Shown: positions 24,972 through 37,030 of the stretch, piece by piece
Numbering within the stretch: position 1 is the first letter of the stretch
Layout of the letters: every line of letters begins with the position of its first letter
Source: Liolophura sinensis
Lineage: Eukaryota > Mollusca > Polyplacophora > Chitonida > Chitonidae
Reading direction: 5' to 3'
Length of the DNA stretch: 64,000 nucleotides
Assembly (NCBI RefSeq): GCF_032854445.1
Contig: NC_088304.1
Location: forward strand, 34,154,810 to 34,218,809
Position numbers and translations under genes: made by a program
Notes under the pieces: model-generated
Database searches by the model: none
Told to the model about the DNA's origin: nothing
Seen by the model: only the letters and a program-made list of their open reading frames with translations

Positions 24972-27900
24972 ATGAGCATGATGCAAGCCAGCAGACGATT
25001 TTCAAAGCCTGTTTTAGATCTGTGTGCTAAGTGTTCTAACCTAAGATACTCAAGTAGTGTGAAGGTATTAAAGGTTTAAAACAAGTTGAGAACGTTCAAC
25101 TGTTACAACATATTACAGAATCCAAAACACTGATCATTTTTAAAATGTAATGTTCTTTGATATTTAAGATCGATATGTACACGCAGTGTTATGTGTTGCG
25201 GTAAATTGGTAATAAAATGTGATCTGTATCATAATGTAGATTTATGACGTAATGTTTCCTTTTGATTGAAGTGGACAGTACTACAGTGAAAATTCCATTT
25301 TTCTGATTCAAAGATATATTTGAATTTGCTATAGATTTTATGAAACGTGACTTTTATAACATTTCAGGTTCCCAGGACAAGTTGCTGGAAAGAAATTAGA
25401 GATGAGGAATTACCAAAGGTGATCTTAATCATTGGTCAAACCTAAACATGAAAAGAGCCCCGTTTTCACCCCCCACTCCTTATATCGACGAGACAGGCCT
25501 CTGATATTATAACTGTACATGAACTTTTTCACCCTGTAGCAACTTCAGTGTTACCTTCTAAATGACTCTTACTATGAACTGTTGACTTCTGGTGTAAGCC
25601 TGCCAGCTCATTAATATGCAGTGAGGTTGCAAAAATCCAGCCCTTGCTTATATACTTGTGGATTTAAGTCAGGATGTTTGTCACAGAACAGTACCTGAGG
25701 AGGTACAGTCTTTGGTCTAGGCTGCTTGTTTTCCTCTGCAAATCCATCATATACATGTAAGTGAAATTACATTCACAAGAATGTAATAGCTATGAGATAC
25801 AAGGAAACTAAGCAAATAAATTCACCAGAAATTAAGGGCATGTTAATGAATACTCAGTCTCAATTAGCTGTGTTAGTTTATACATACTGATACGGCCGCT
25901 GTGAGTTCAACTCCATCTCATGCGGGCTTCCTCTCCAGTCGTAAATGGGATGATCTGACAGCAACTTGCGAATGGTCATTGGTTTTCCCTTGAATCTGCC
26001 CGGTTTCCTCCTACCAGTATGCTAGCTGCATAAGTGATATTTTCTTGAGTATGGTGTAAAACACCAATCAAATGAATAAGTAAACACTACTAGTCTGTAT
26101 TTATCTTACAAAAGTAATAAACCATTAGCGTCTTAGAGACTAACGTTGGAAATAGTTTAACATAAGCTTGTGCAGGTAGTGTACACGTATATTAGCATCA
26201 TCTAGTATGGTGCCTGTTTACAGACTACATGGGTATTCTTTATGATCAAGGGGCCACCGTGGCCTAGTGGTTAGTGTGCTAGCGAAGAACGAAGACCTTG
26301 GAATCTCTCACCAGTGCGGTCACTGTGAGTTCAAGTGCGGTTCATGCTGGCTTTTCCTCTCTGGCCATATTTGGGAAGGTCTGAGAGCAACAAACGAATG
26401 GTTTTGTGTTTCCAACCACCTTCATATTTGTGAAACATTCTCAGTACAGCAGAAATAAATCTTATGTGATTATATCCAGTTTGATAAAGTTCTGTCCTTT
26501 CAGGTTCCGGAGATTGACATGGAATTGATCAATCACCTGGAGAGGCTGTCTTTGGTGAACTTTAATAATCAGGCAGGTGTCGAGAGACTGTCCAAAGCCA
26601 TACGAGCTGCCAATCAGCTGTTCATGGTCAATGTTGACGGGGTAGAGCCAATGGACTCAGTGCTGGAGAACAGGTACTGAACTATGACTTAATCATGCAC
26701 AAGTATTAGAAAACCTGCACCTGTTATTAGTACAACAGTTTGGTATTGTAATATTTGATCTTTCCCATCTGAGTCGTTACAGTGTGAGGACTGATAAAGT
26801 CATACCCTTGTACCCTTCGGGCAAAGCCAAGCTCAATTTTGTCATGTGCACAATTTGTAACCAAAGTTGCCCTGCTGTTCGTGAGACGATTTTACTGTGA
26901 ATTAGGGTACTAATATTTCAGTTTGAAATCTCTGCTTGGTCTGGGACATGGTTCTGCAATGCAGTTTTCTAGTGTAGAGCAAGGTTTCCTCCCGCCATAA
27001 TGCTAGCCACCCTTGTATAAGTGAAAAATTCTTGAGCACGGCATAAAACACCAATCAAATATACCTAAATAAATCCTTAGCCTGACTTGTCTCTTACTAC
27101 ATCTGAAGTAATAGCCTCCCACGTCATCAATCCTTATGTTGAGATCTGTGCGGCAAGAGTTATTTCAGTTGTCAGTTCACTTACGGTGAATATCAGAATC
27201 CTTTTTTTTTCTGTTTTCTTCAGACATTTGTATTTAAGAAGCGATGACATAGTAGAAGGCAACTGTAGGAAAGAAGTTTTGGAAAATGCATCAAAAACAG
27301 AAGAGGACTATTTTGTGGCTCCACCAGGTAAAGTGGTTCGTCTTTCCCTGTAGAATACTCGTTGACATCAAAATACTTGTTCAGATGTGGTATATTTAGT
27401 GAAATAATGTCAGCATCAGAAATTGCATTCAATTGCAATTGAAGAGGAACTCAAATCTTCCACAACATGGTTCCAAACAACGCATCCTTTTCAGCTGTGA
27501 CTTCTTCTAACATGGACAGAGTTTGACACATCCTTTGACCAGTTTGACACATCTAGAGACAGCTCTATCAAGCATGGGCAGACTTTACCATGTACATGTT
27601 ACAGTGATCATGTACCTTGAGGCCACAGTGACTCTACCCATCCCACTTTGCCCAAACTTGAGACCACTTTATCCTACCCTGAGATCACCTTGCTCCGTCG
27701 TGAGACCACTTTGCTCAGAGTGAAACCACTTTGTCCATATTAAGACCACTTTGCTCCATTGTGAGATCACTTTGCCCCATTGTGAAACCACTTTGCTTAC
27801 CTTGAGACCACTTTGTTCCATCCTGAGATCACTTTGCCCAACCTTGAGATGACTATGCCCCACTGTGAAACCACTTTGCCCACCTTGAGACCACTTTGCT

Positions 27901-28325
27901 CCATCCTGAGATCACTTTGCTCCATCTTTGAGATGACTATGCCCTACTGTGAGACCACTTTTGCTGTATCTTGAGTCCACCTTGCCCCATCTTGAGACCA
28001 TTTTGCCACATCTTAAGGCTGATTTGCTCCATCTTGAGTCCATTTCGTCACTTTTCCAAATGGTGGTAAAATAAAATTCCTCTGAATACATATGGAATGC
28101 TGATTATAAAGTGATTATAACTTTTTGACAGTGTTATTGTGAGTATGATGTTAAGTGAAGAATCCCTCAGCCAGTAAACAAGGACAGCTCAGGACAATGG
28201 GCAGTGTGGGTTCTATCAGGAATTAAGATTATATTTTAGCGAATGCTTTTAATCCATGTCCATCTCTTGTAGGAAACATACCTCTGAAACAGAAGAAGTC
28301 TGGATATGGTGTGAAAACAGCTTAA
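24972..28325 (+). CDS. GATC: GatC subunit of mitochondrial glutamyl-tRNA(Gln) amidotransferase
   Basis: Five exons: 24972-25064, 25368-25418, 26504-26673, 27224-27327 and 28273-28325. All have AG/GT borders and keep frame, giving 156 residues. Diagnostic segments are [11 protein letters not shown] in exon 3, [13 protein letters not shown] spanning exons 3 and 4, [13 protein letters not shown] in exon 4, and [12 protein letters not shown] spanning exons 4 and 5. GatC is the small subunit that clamps GatA and GatB. GatCAB converts Glu-tRNA(Gln) to Gln-tRNA(Gln) in the mitochondrial matrix. The N-terminus ([14 protein letters not shown]) is basic, hydroxylated and lacks acidic residues up to Asp16, as expected of a targeting peptide. 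Exons 1 and 2 are not conserved and rest on frame and splice sites. The start could also be Met3 or Met4. Exons 1-5 are separated by introns of 303, 1085, 550 and 945 bp. Confidence 0.93.
25895..26092 (+). mobile_element. SINE family 1 in GATC intron 2
   Basis: Head fragment 'ggccgctgtgagttcaactc' (B-box-like), then 'cgggcttcctctccagtcgt', 'gcccggtttcctcctaccag', 'gagtatggtgtaaaacacca' and an AAT-rich tail. Nearly complete, missing the A-box part. Confidence 0.8.
26248..26430 (+). mobile_element. SINE family 1, intact tRNA head, in GATC intron 2
   Basis: Best view of the head: 'gccaccgtggcctagtggtt' (A box TGGCCTAGTGG) and 'tcactgtgagttcaagtgcg' (B box), followed by the start of the body ('ctttcctct'-like, 'ggtctgagagcaacaaacga'). 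The 3' half is missing, complementary to the usual truncation. Confidence 0.8.
26985..27078 (+). mobile_element. SINE family 1, 3' part, in GATC intron 3
   Basis: 'aggtttcctcccgccataat', 'cttgtataagtgaaaaattc', 'ttgagcacggcataaaacac', then an AAT-rich tail. 5'-truncated. Confidence 0.8.
27610..28048 (+). repeat. About 19-20 bp degenerate minisatellite in GATC intron 4
   Basis: About 20 diverged units of the form 'ttgagaccactttgctccat', with variants such as 'gtgagatcactttgcccca'. It fills about half of the 945 bp intron. High divergence suggests an old array. Confidence 0.9.
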
Positions 28326-29390
28326 TGCTGGAGGGAAGGCAAATACCGGGACCCTAATGTACAGCTAACAAGTGCGAAGACCAGTGCCCAGAGAACTATA
28401 TCAGTTATAATGGACAGGGACGCCTGTGCCTGAAAAAGATAAAATATAACAAAAAACGGCGATTGTGTTGTGGGAGTATTAACACTGTTTTAAGCATAGA
28501 AACCAGAGAATATTTTTTATCACTTCCCATTTTCAGTATGTACATGTATTCTTCATGCAGATAAATGGGTTTCAGTTTTGTAATGAAAACCAAGAAGTTA
28601 TTATTCGCACATGATGTCCTGATTTCCCTTCATACACTGAGTAATCACATCTCCAAGTAACTCGTGAGGTGGTGTAGTCCGATTTGTGTATACAGGGAGA
28701 TAACTCTGTTCGTCCAGAATGCTGTGGCTGTGTTACGTTGCTATGTCCGTTATCAAATCTTTCATACATTCTTCCCACGTATGGATAATGAAGGCAATGC
28801 AATTTAGGGAGAAAAGTAGCAAAATTATATACGTTTGCTTGGGCTGGTTGCGTAAGTCAGTTATAATTTATTTTGATCAATATGATATTTTAAACACGCC
28901 AGTATCTGTCAAACCTTTAGCATGGACGCGGGCTTGCATACTACGTTAAAATACCTAGTTGTATGAGGAGGCTGATCAAAAGAAAGCATATCTTCGGCTT
29001 TGCCACTGGGGGTTGTGTTACCACGGCCACCTATCCAGCCGATGATTAGAGTGAATCCTGGACTAAGAAGCAGTGGGTAGTTCTCCACGAATCCTGCTGT
29101 GCCGAAAAACCAGGTACATAATTACATTAACGTGGTGAACATATTATGCAGGAAATATTTTGTGGAGTAGAAAACTACAGATACAGCAACGTCGTCTACT
29201 GGGTACGAATCTTTAGACGCTGTTTCACGCATCACAAAAAGTAAGACATTTATTAGCACGTTACCGTGGAATGGCGATAAACTAAGATCTGACTGATGAA
29301 CTCCGTACCATAATACTTTTTAAGACGGATATCAGTGCTGTTGGCTGAGAGTATCTTATTATATATATAGCTGTGTGTGTTTTATCTCGT
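28326..29390. other. GATC 3' flank and intergenic
   Basis: Contains the GATC 3' UTR, whose end I cannot place because no clear AATAAA is present in the first 500 bp. No other gene is seen. Confidence 0.4.
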
Positions 29391-29480
29391 TAAATTTATT
29401 TATTGATTTGATTGGTGTTTTACGCCGCACTCAAGAATATTTCACAAATATATGCCGGCGGCCAGCATTTCATTGTATTA
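29391..29480 (-). mobile_element. SINE family 1 tail fragment
   Basis: 'gatttgattggtgttttacg', 'ccgcactcaagaatatttca' and 'gccggcggccagcattt', then unrelated sequence. Confidence 0.75.
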
Positions 29481-32259
29481 CACGTATATATGACCAGCCG
29501 TTTGCAGCGTGATGTGTCTTCGGCAAAACATTTTCATATTACAGTGAGGCAGCACTGGAATTATGATGACATTTTTTGTTCAATCGTACTGCATTATGTA
29601 CGACTAACCTCCCCAAACTCCTTCCCCCAAAACAAAACAAAAACGGTCACAGCTGGCTGAGGAGGTAGGCTTACACTTCACGTAATGAGAAATCTCACCT
29701 CTCTATACGTGGATTTGTTTTCAAAATGATAGGAATGATGAACGCCAGTCTACGACCTTATCTGATGAAATGTGAATATGTCTCCAAAGCGGGATTTCGT
29801 TTGACACGACTGTTTCTGTAGCCAGATGAATCAGAAATAGGCCTATGAACGATATATTGTTAGCATACATCTATTTCACTGGGCTACTTCTTCCGCCCAC
29901 CTATTAGATGTAAGTGCACGGGAACAGTATAATTATTCCAACAATGCCAGCTGTTGGATTCATTAGTGCTATTGCAAAGACAAGGCTTTTTTGAAACAAA
30001 AACTTGCGCCATTTGCGACTCTTAGGGCATTCGGCAAAGCGCGGTTTTAACGTTGTAAACTTTGCAAAAATGGATGACCGCCCAATTTTTAATACCGATG
30101 TATTTATGTGTACATATACAATGTTGTCCAGTAACAGGGCGGGTCCATGCCGCCAATGAAGCATCTTGTTGAAGACACCCCACCTGGGACCCATTCTACA
30201 ATCCTGTCGGAACACTGCGTCCAGCGCATTTACCATGGGAAACTATCTCTTCACTAGCTGTATGTTGCCATGGAAATCACGCCAGGCGCAGTTTGTGACT
30301 GCTTCGTAGAAAGGGACCGTGACACCCCACAGAAAAAGTCTTCGGTTTGACGAGATTTGCATGGGTTTGAGTAAAACCGATAATTATCCAGAGAGAAACT
30401 CGCTCTAAATTATGAAATTTTCGGCATTATTGAGAGACAATCGCTTTGTTCAAGTTAATAGTTTCAATAACTAAAATGGTGTAAGTGCATATCGTCAATT
30501 ACTGCGCCAATTAAGCAAAAAATTCTTTACCACGGCGTAAACCACCCAAAACAAAATACTGGGTCGATCACGACCCAAATATTATTTCAGACCCAAATAA
30601 TAGGCTATAGAGGAATGGTCACTGAAAAATAAATTCATTTTACCATGGCGGTCAGTGTTATGGGTGAGGGAACCTTGAGTACCCACGGTATACCACACAC
30701 CTCCGGCTAGTTTACGACCAAGTTTCCATGTGACGTTTATGTAAATATGCACCCTATTAGTGGAAGACAAGAGGTCGTCAATGAGCATTAAACTGTGCAA
30801 ATGGCCAGACAAGGGTGGACAACCGCTTCGTATCACCGAGGCCTTACAAGCAATGATTGCGAGAGAATCTAGACATTTCCTCTCCAAGGCCGGATTTGAA
30901 CCCACACTTCTTACGTTCTATCGATTGAAAAGCAGTGCCGTCAAGCACTACACAACGATCCTCTCCCCAGTCACACAAATATATCTCTGCAAATAATATG
31001 ACACTGAAAACTTTTCCTGTTCATTAAAGACTTCACAGACACCCAGAAAATGAACCCTTCGATTAGGCCTGTTCAATTTCGGGCCTAAAGTTCATTGGTA
31101 TTTTTACAAACGCATACTATAGCTCGATTAAAAGGCTGAAGGAAACATTAGTTCGAGGTAGAACACAATGTAATGTTTATCCGGACAGTTTTGGTCATGT
31201 GGCTTCACTCGAAAGACCTGGCTATAGATGCTTTAGGCCCCAGTATGAAGTACATATACCCCGGTTCTGCCGCCTGCTTTTCAGTAACCAAAAATTCATT
31301 AACTGGTAATAATCACCGTGCCCCAGATTTTTCATCAATACAAATGCAGACAGGTTAATATGTGGGTGAGAGAAACGGCAGTGCACAGTTGATTTTCAAC
31401 CCAAACGATGCCAAGCCAGCCAGGCAGGCTATTCCAAGACAATCAAATTCGGTAAAACTGAAAAGAAGGCAGCTGAATTCTATGCAATTAAAATCTGACA
31501 ATAATTGACAGAACCATGCACAGTTGGTTGTCAATGGCAACTTCAAATTTTTACCCTCCTTTTTATATCTTGGTTTCTTTGCGGTGGAGTGGAACGTCTA
31601 CAGCCCGTTGGAATTCTGCCAACTGTTCGAAATGCACAGACAGAGCGCTTTCTCAGACATCCCATCCTGCCTCGTCACACAAGCATTAGCATTGTTCAAA
31701 ATTTTTGTCCAAAACTTGGAACAATGACAATGGCTACAGTTTTTTCATGACCCTCATTTAATTTCTTTGTGGTTTGTTCTCACCACATCATTGCAAAACT
31801 CTCCAGAACCCCCGCTTGCCCTGCCTTTATGTTTAAAGAATACAAGAAAACTTGGTTTTGGAATAAATCCTTTATTGGAAATGACAAAATGGTTTGACGG
31901 ACAAATCTGTTTGGACTCATTCATGGTAGTAAGAATTTACCGATGGTTGAGATTGTCAAGTGAAAAGCACATTGAGGGTAGAATACTTAGAAGAAAAAAA
32001 AATACAAACGCAGAAATACATGAACATATTTACCGTACGCATAACCGAAAACTGGGCATTGGATTGGATAAAAATGGGCAATACTTAACCTGTTATCCAA
32101 GCAAACTGGAACCCCGTGTCTAATTCTTCACAGAGGGTAATCCTACAGTGCAGATCCTAGCCTTTTAATCCATCCTATGTTCCCCTATGTACCCTCATCC
32201 AACAGAATGTTGAGCACAGCCTTATCCGAACGCATACTAAGCATATCCAAACATGGATC
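29481..32259. other. GATC/SRSF convergent intergenic, decayed SINEs
   Basis: About 30120-30215 has a family 2-like trace ('gccgccaatgaagcatcttg' and 'gaagacaccccacctgggac'). 30640-30960 holds a further SINE-like element on the minus strand, ending in a reversed tRNA B box ('ccaaggccggatttgaaccc'). The 118-codon frame at 31767-32123 is Arg/Lys-rich but resembles no family I know, and I do not call it. Confidence 0.4.
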
Positions 32260-32720
32260 CCTGTTATCCTAGCATTGCAATCCTTCCCAGGTGTTCTTAT
32301 CCCACCATGTGCAGGTCCTAGCATCCTAATCCATCCTAGATCCATTATCCCAGCACTAACCATCCTCTCCAGATCCATAACGATGCAACTTAACCCTATG
32401 TCGGATCCTTATCCTTAAGAAATGATCCTTCCATCCTAGCATAGCAATCCTTCCCAGGTGTGTTCCTGGATTCCTAGATGCAATATCCCAGCACTAACCA
32501 TCTTTTCCAGATCCATAACGATGCAACTTAAACCTATGTTGGATCCTCAAGAAATGATCCTTCCATCCTAGCATAGCAATCCTTCCCAGGTGTGTTCCTA
32601 GCTTCCTAGATCCAATATCCCAGCACTAACAATCCATTCCAGATCCCTAAAATGGTGCCACTGGATGTTCGGATCCTTATCCTAAAGATACGATCCTTCC
32701 AGAGACTGTACGACTGGATC
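32260..32720 (+). repeat. About 140 bp ATCC-rich tandem repeat, 3-4 copies
   Basis: Successive copies share 'atcccagcactaaccatc', 'ccagatccataacgatgcaa', 'gaaatgatccttccatccta' and 'gcatagcaatccttcccagg'. The first and last copies are more diverged. The surrounding 32.2-33.4 kb is also enriched in 'gatcct'. Confidence 0.85.
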
Positions 32721-34246
32721 CTTCTGATATCCATTCAACCATAAATACCCAACCAATACAATTTTGTTCCTAGCCCAGATATGATCCTACTGAATTGATT
32801 GCTAGGCTCCCCAGGAAGAAGTCCTCCAGGGTACAAATGTTGGGCTCCAGTGGAACCTTGTTACGTGTCCAAACCAATATAAGATCCTCTAATCGACAAA
32901 CAGTGATGCAGATCGGATTCCATTTCACACTTAATATCCTACTCCATTTTGCTGCTCCAATTCCATCCTGCTCTGCGCCTGACTCTGGCAATCTTTCAGC
33001 GCAATTATCATTCAGAGCCTTGGGACCAGATGCACAGCTTGGCGTGGAATCGGTACTGGATTACTCTTTGGAGGGCTATTATTATCAGGTTGTTTCCCAC
33101 GCGAGTGTTCGACTGGATGACCCGACAGAAAGCACTCCGTCCCGTTAGATTTTCTCCATTCAGTTTCCTCTCTACGTGTCCTATGATCCTACGATGAGAA
33201 AGTCCTTCAAACACTTTTAAGGTATAGCTGCAATAATCCTGGAAAGGATTTACCCACCAATACTTTATTGTACATGATTCTAGTGATCCTGCGATTAATG
33301 TGTGAGAAATGATAAAAAATGCAACCATATTAATCCGTGGATTCCTTTTCAAACCAAGGCTTTTAGAGAACTCCTCAAACGCGTATTCCTCACTTCCTTA
33401 TGAAAGGTATTGTAGCTTCCTCCAAAGAATAAATCCACAAGATCCATGATCTGGAGCAGCTCTTACAATCTAACTTTTCCAGAATTATATTTGAGAGCAA
33501 GATTATTCCAGGTTGCTAGATTTCCATTTGTGCTTTTGGCAAACTCCAGGTTTTTGTTACAAATGTAGAGTGATATAATGAAATCCCATGACAGGTGAAT
33601 CCATTTCCAAGACTTTATCGAGAGCTTAGATCCAATGTCCACTTTGGTGGATGTCACCCTCCAGTGTTACACCATGGAGGCTAACAGAATTCAAAGAAAA
33701 ATGAAAAAATAGAGTAGGGGTTAAGAGTGATAATTTCAACAAATAATTTGTCAAGTTCAAAATGATTGGGGGCTAATGGTTTGAACTGGTGGTACCTTCT
33801 TGGCTTTTAGTTTTTAAACTTTATGTTATCCAATTATCAGAACTAATTTTATGTGCAATTGTTTAGAATTAAAACCTGTATATTTTCAGACTGAGCACTA
33901 ACTGTCAGAACACATTTTCCTTACGCAAGGATCCAAAAACTGAACATCCCCTGTTCATCAACACCAAGCTTGTAGTGCAAAAGAATAAATGTTTCCCCAA
34001 ATCCGGGAATGCTGCTTCTATCCCTTGTACATCCTGAACCATTTACCATTGTGAGACAGGACCTAGGGAAATGACAAGAAGGTCAGTTATAGTGCCACAG
34101 GTAAAGACATGCCCACAATCAGTGATTAAAAACCCCAGGAAAAATTCCCACATATCATGAGAAGCTAAAAACATGATAGGGTGGTCGCATTAGTATGCAA
34201 TCAATTGAACGCTAAAAACTCTCTTTGATTAGTATTTATCATGAAA
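32721..34246. other. SRSF 3' flank, probably including its 3' UTR
   Basis: No recognised coding sequence. Long 3' UTRs are usual for SRSF1-type genes, so part of this stretch is probably transcribed on the minus strand. I see no obvious polyadenylation signal that fixes its end. Confidence 0.4.
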
Positions 34247-36893
34247 TCAGTATGAAGAACGTGAAAATGATCTTGATCGAGATCTCATGGGCGAGTATCT
34301 CGGTGAACCCCTCGTTCGTCGCTGTGGAGAGCCGCTTCGTGAGCGTGTTCCTCTGGACCGGAAGTCATCTTTCACTCGAATGTAAGCTACTTCACCCTAA
34401 AACAGAAGGCCAAGCGCAGCATTAACGCACCATCTGAAACCATCGAGCTCTGAAACCACTGAGCTCAGGTGATAATAATGGTGGAGAAAAATGAAAATCT
34501 GTCTCAAGTTCCAAGAGCTGACTGGAAAAATCTGAAAGACGAATGAAGCACACAAATGTTACAAACAACACAATTAAAACCAACAGTCTCCCCCCACTAA
34601 CTCCACCCCACCTATTGGATTGTACAAATTACCATGATCCTTGTAAAGCAGTTCATCCAAATGATATCCATTCCTCGTCCTTATGAATGACATCATCCTC
34701 TGTACCTGCAGGGATAGCACTATCATTTTTACCTCGTGGGAGCGAAACTTGGAATCATCCAATTTGCGGACTGCATATTTCATATCTTCTTTCCTCAGGA
34801 ATTCCACAACCCCAGTTCCATCTTTGTACACATCAGCATAGCACACATCTCCAGCTTCTCTCATGTGGTCTTTCAAATCCTGCCAGCTGCCAGTTGGTGG
34901 CAAACCTATGGAAAATAATTCATTTAGTTAACTTGTGCAAATATGTCTATGAAATAACACAAGATCACCAAAAATGACATCTTTACACGACTGAATAAGA
35001 AAACTGCTAAAGTCTGTAAATAAGCCACATCTGATGCACAGGACTGGAGTGACTTCAATCAGGGCTTGACAATGCGAGTTACAAGACAATTTATGTTGGC
35101 TTGGGGAATGTAAATAGGGGATGGCAGCTTTCACTGCCATTTCAATGAGGAATATTACATGTGACATTCTAGCCATCCGTCTGCAGAAAATATTTAACAT
35201 GTAAGTATGTACGTATGTATGCATGGGGTTAAACATAGTACTTAACAATTGTTCAGTCATATGACGGTGAGGAGACATTAGGGGTGTGTGTGTGTGCATA
35301 TACTGTTATATGCAGGGAACCGGCCCTGATAGCACAGTTGGTAGAGCTGCCGCTTCGGGAGCAGTAGATCCAGGGTCAATCCTGGGTCAAGTCACACCTA
35401 AGACCTTAAAAGAAGTTGTAACTTCTTTGCTTGGCGTTCAGCATGAAGGGAACAGTGCAACGACTGGCTCGGTCGGGGCGGCTTACTTGCCTTCGGTAGT
35501 TGTCTCAGTGAAGCAGCACTAGGTACAATCCGTCCTGCAACATTACATATACACTAAGGATTCCTTTGTCGTCATACGACTGAAAAATTATCAAGTACGA
35601 TGTTAAGCCCCAAGCGCTCACTCCTCTGGCAGGGCGCATCCATGCTGCCGCTACTGTAGTATCATGCCGAAGACACCAGAAATGACACCCCACCCAGTCA
35701 CATTATACCAACACTGGCCCAACCAGTCCTGTTTCCTTGCTCTTACCGCTCAGTGGTGGACGCCAAGACAGGAAGCAGCAATTACCATTTTTAAAGTCTT
35801 AGGTATGACCTGACCCGGGTTTGACTTTAAGGCAGACACTCTACCCATAAGGCCACTAAAGCAGTCTAGAAAATATTTAATGTCATCTTCTTTGACTGCT
35901 CTGAATTAGATACAGCAGGTTGACTGATGTAGATACCTGACACAAGAACTCTGTACTCCGAACGTCTTGACGGTGGTCCTCCCCGCCCACCGCCCATTCC
36001 ACTGCCACCTCCTCGACCTCTCCCCCGGCTACCAGGTCCTGTACCTCGTGGGAACTCCACTCGCAGTGTGTAGCCATCATAGTCATAACCATCCCTTTCT
36101 CGCACTGCATCTGTAGCATCCCTGAAAGATTTAAAATATATAGTAAAACACAATGCATGGAATGCCTTGGTGAAACTTTACAATGGGGTTCAATGGCGTT
36201 CTACAAAGGCAAGCAAAAATTGTATCATCCAAGTTTATGAAAAATCGGGACTCTGCGAGACTGGAATGTCCATTGGGCTTATATCAACACAAGTAATCAT
36301 GAATAATCATAAATGGCATTGTTATTCTAGCAGGTAAAGGACACTACTGTTTTATGAGTATTATGAATTGCTTCACTTTGCAGAGGACTGGAAAATTCCA
36401 TTACCTGCTTCCCAAGACACCAATGCGGCAGAGCACAAACGCTCCTTATTTATATATGTATATCTTTAAATAAACAAGAGTATGGACTAACAAATTATTT
36501 GCAGTTAAAATGGTCGAAAAAAACGATCCTCCAAACAGCCCCAAGGGCGGTAACTCTATCGCTGGTGACAATACATGGCTTCGACTATTAGAGCTTGCCT
36601 TCATGCGTAAATTACCAATACTGGGCTCCCTTACCTGGGTATAAACGTAAAAATGCATCATGCAACCGAAAAGTGCAAACTGCAGTAAAAACAATTTAAA
36701 CCAACGTAAAGGAAAGAAAAAAAAGATACCTAGGATCTTCGAACTCGACAAAAGCAAATGGCGGCCCTCGTCTGTTTTTCAGATCTATGAAAGAGATCCT
36801 TCCGTATTTGTAGAAGAGGTCCTCAATATCTCTTGTCCTGATATCTGGGGGTAAGTTTCCAACATATATTCGGTTGTCTCCACGGTATGCCAT
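34247..36893 (-). CDS. SRSF1: SR splicing factor of the SRSF1/SRSF9 (ASF/SF2) type
   Basis: Four coding exons: 36893-36730, 36121-35937, 34905-34733 and 34396-34247. All have AG/GT borders, and frame is kept through phases 2, 1 and 0, giving 223 residues. RRM1 has RNP2 IYVGNL (9-14) and the atypical RNP1 GPPFAFVEF (43-51). A Gly/Arg hinge (about 81-108) follows. The pseudo-RRM2 carries the invariant SWQDLKD heptapeptide that defines this subgroup. The RS tail is short (about 40 residues, some ten RS/SR dipeptides) and ends SFSRSSY. SRSF1-type proteins bind exonic enhancers, recruit U1-70K and U2AF, and shuttle after SRPK/CLK phosphorylation. The sequence favours human SRSF1 (for example [15 protein letters not shown]), but the neighbours match the human SRSF9 locus, so it is best read as the unduplicated SRSF1/9 gene. 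Confidence 0.95.
35317..35545 (+). mobile_element. SINE family 2, intact tRNA head, in SRSF intron 2
   Basis: The head 'gatagcacagttggtagagc' fits the pol III A box (TAGCACAGTTGG) and 'agggtcaatcctgggtcaag' the B box. The body follows with 'cacacctaagaccttaaaag', 'cttggcgttcagcatgaag' and 'gtctcagtgaagcagcacta'. Confidence 0.8.
35567..35862 (-). mobile_element. SINE family 2, opposite orientation, in SRSF intron 2
   Basis: Reverse complemented: head 'ttagtggccttatgggtaga' with 'aaacccgggtcaggtcatac', then 'ctaagactttaaaaatggta', 'cctgtcttggcgtccaccac' and 'ggtgtcttcggcatgatact'. It forms a tail-to-tail inverted pair with the copy at 35317-35545. Confidence 0.8.
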
Positions 36894-37030
36894 TTTAAAG
36901 CTGATCGGGAATTCTGTCACAACAAAGATTCCTGTACTACACCTCAACAACTACAGACAACAAAATGGCTTCTACTAGTCACGGACGACACTAAACGCTG
37001 AAGTCACGTGGTATTTTACTGGCCAATCGA
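36894..37030 (-). promoter_or_regulatory. SRSF proximal promoter motifs
   Basis: Upstream of the SRSF ATG there is a palindromic E-box CACGTG (37005-37010) and a CCAAT box on the plus strand (37023-37027). The transcription start is not fixed; these are motif matches only. Confidence 0.4.

Noticed and set aside
26248-26330. tRNA gene candidate
   Set aside because: A and B boxes are present, but the cloverleaf is not credible and SINE body sequence follows; it is a SINE head.
31767-32123. 118-codon plus frame with basic C-terminal half
   Set aside because: No recognised family, no splice or promoter support, and it borders a repeat-rich region.
35317-35400. tRNA gene candidate
   Set aside because: Good A and B boxes, but continuous with the repeated family 2 body and lacking paired acceptor ends.
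35866-36153. A 95-codon minus frame as a separate gene
   Set aside because: It is SRSF exon 2 (36121-35937) plus intron sequence on both sides.
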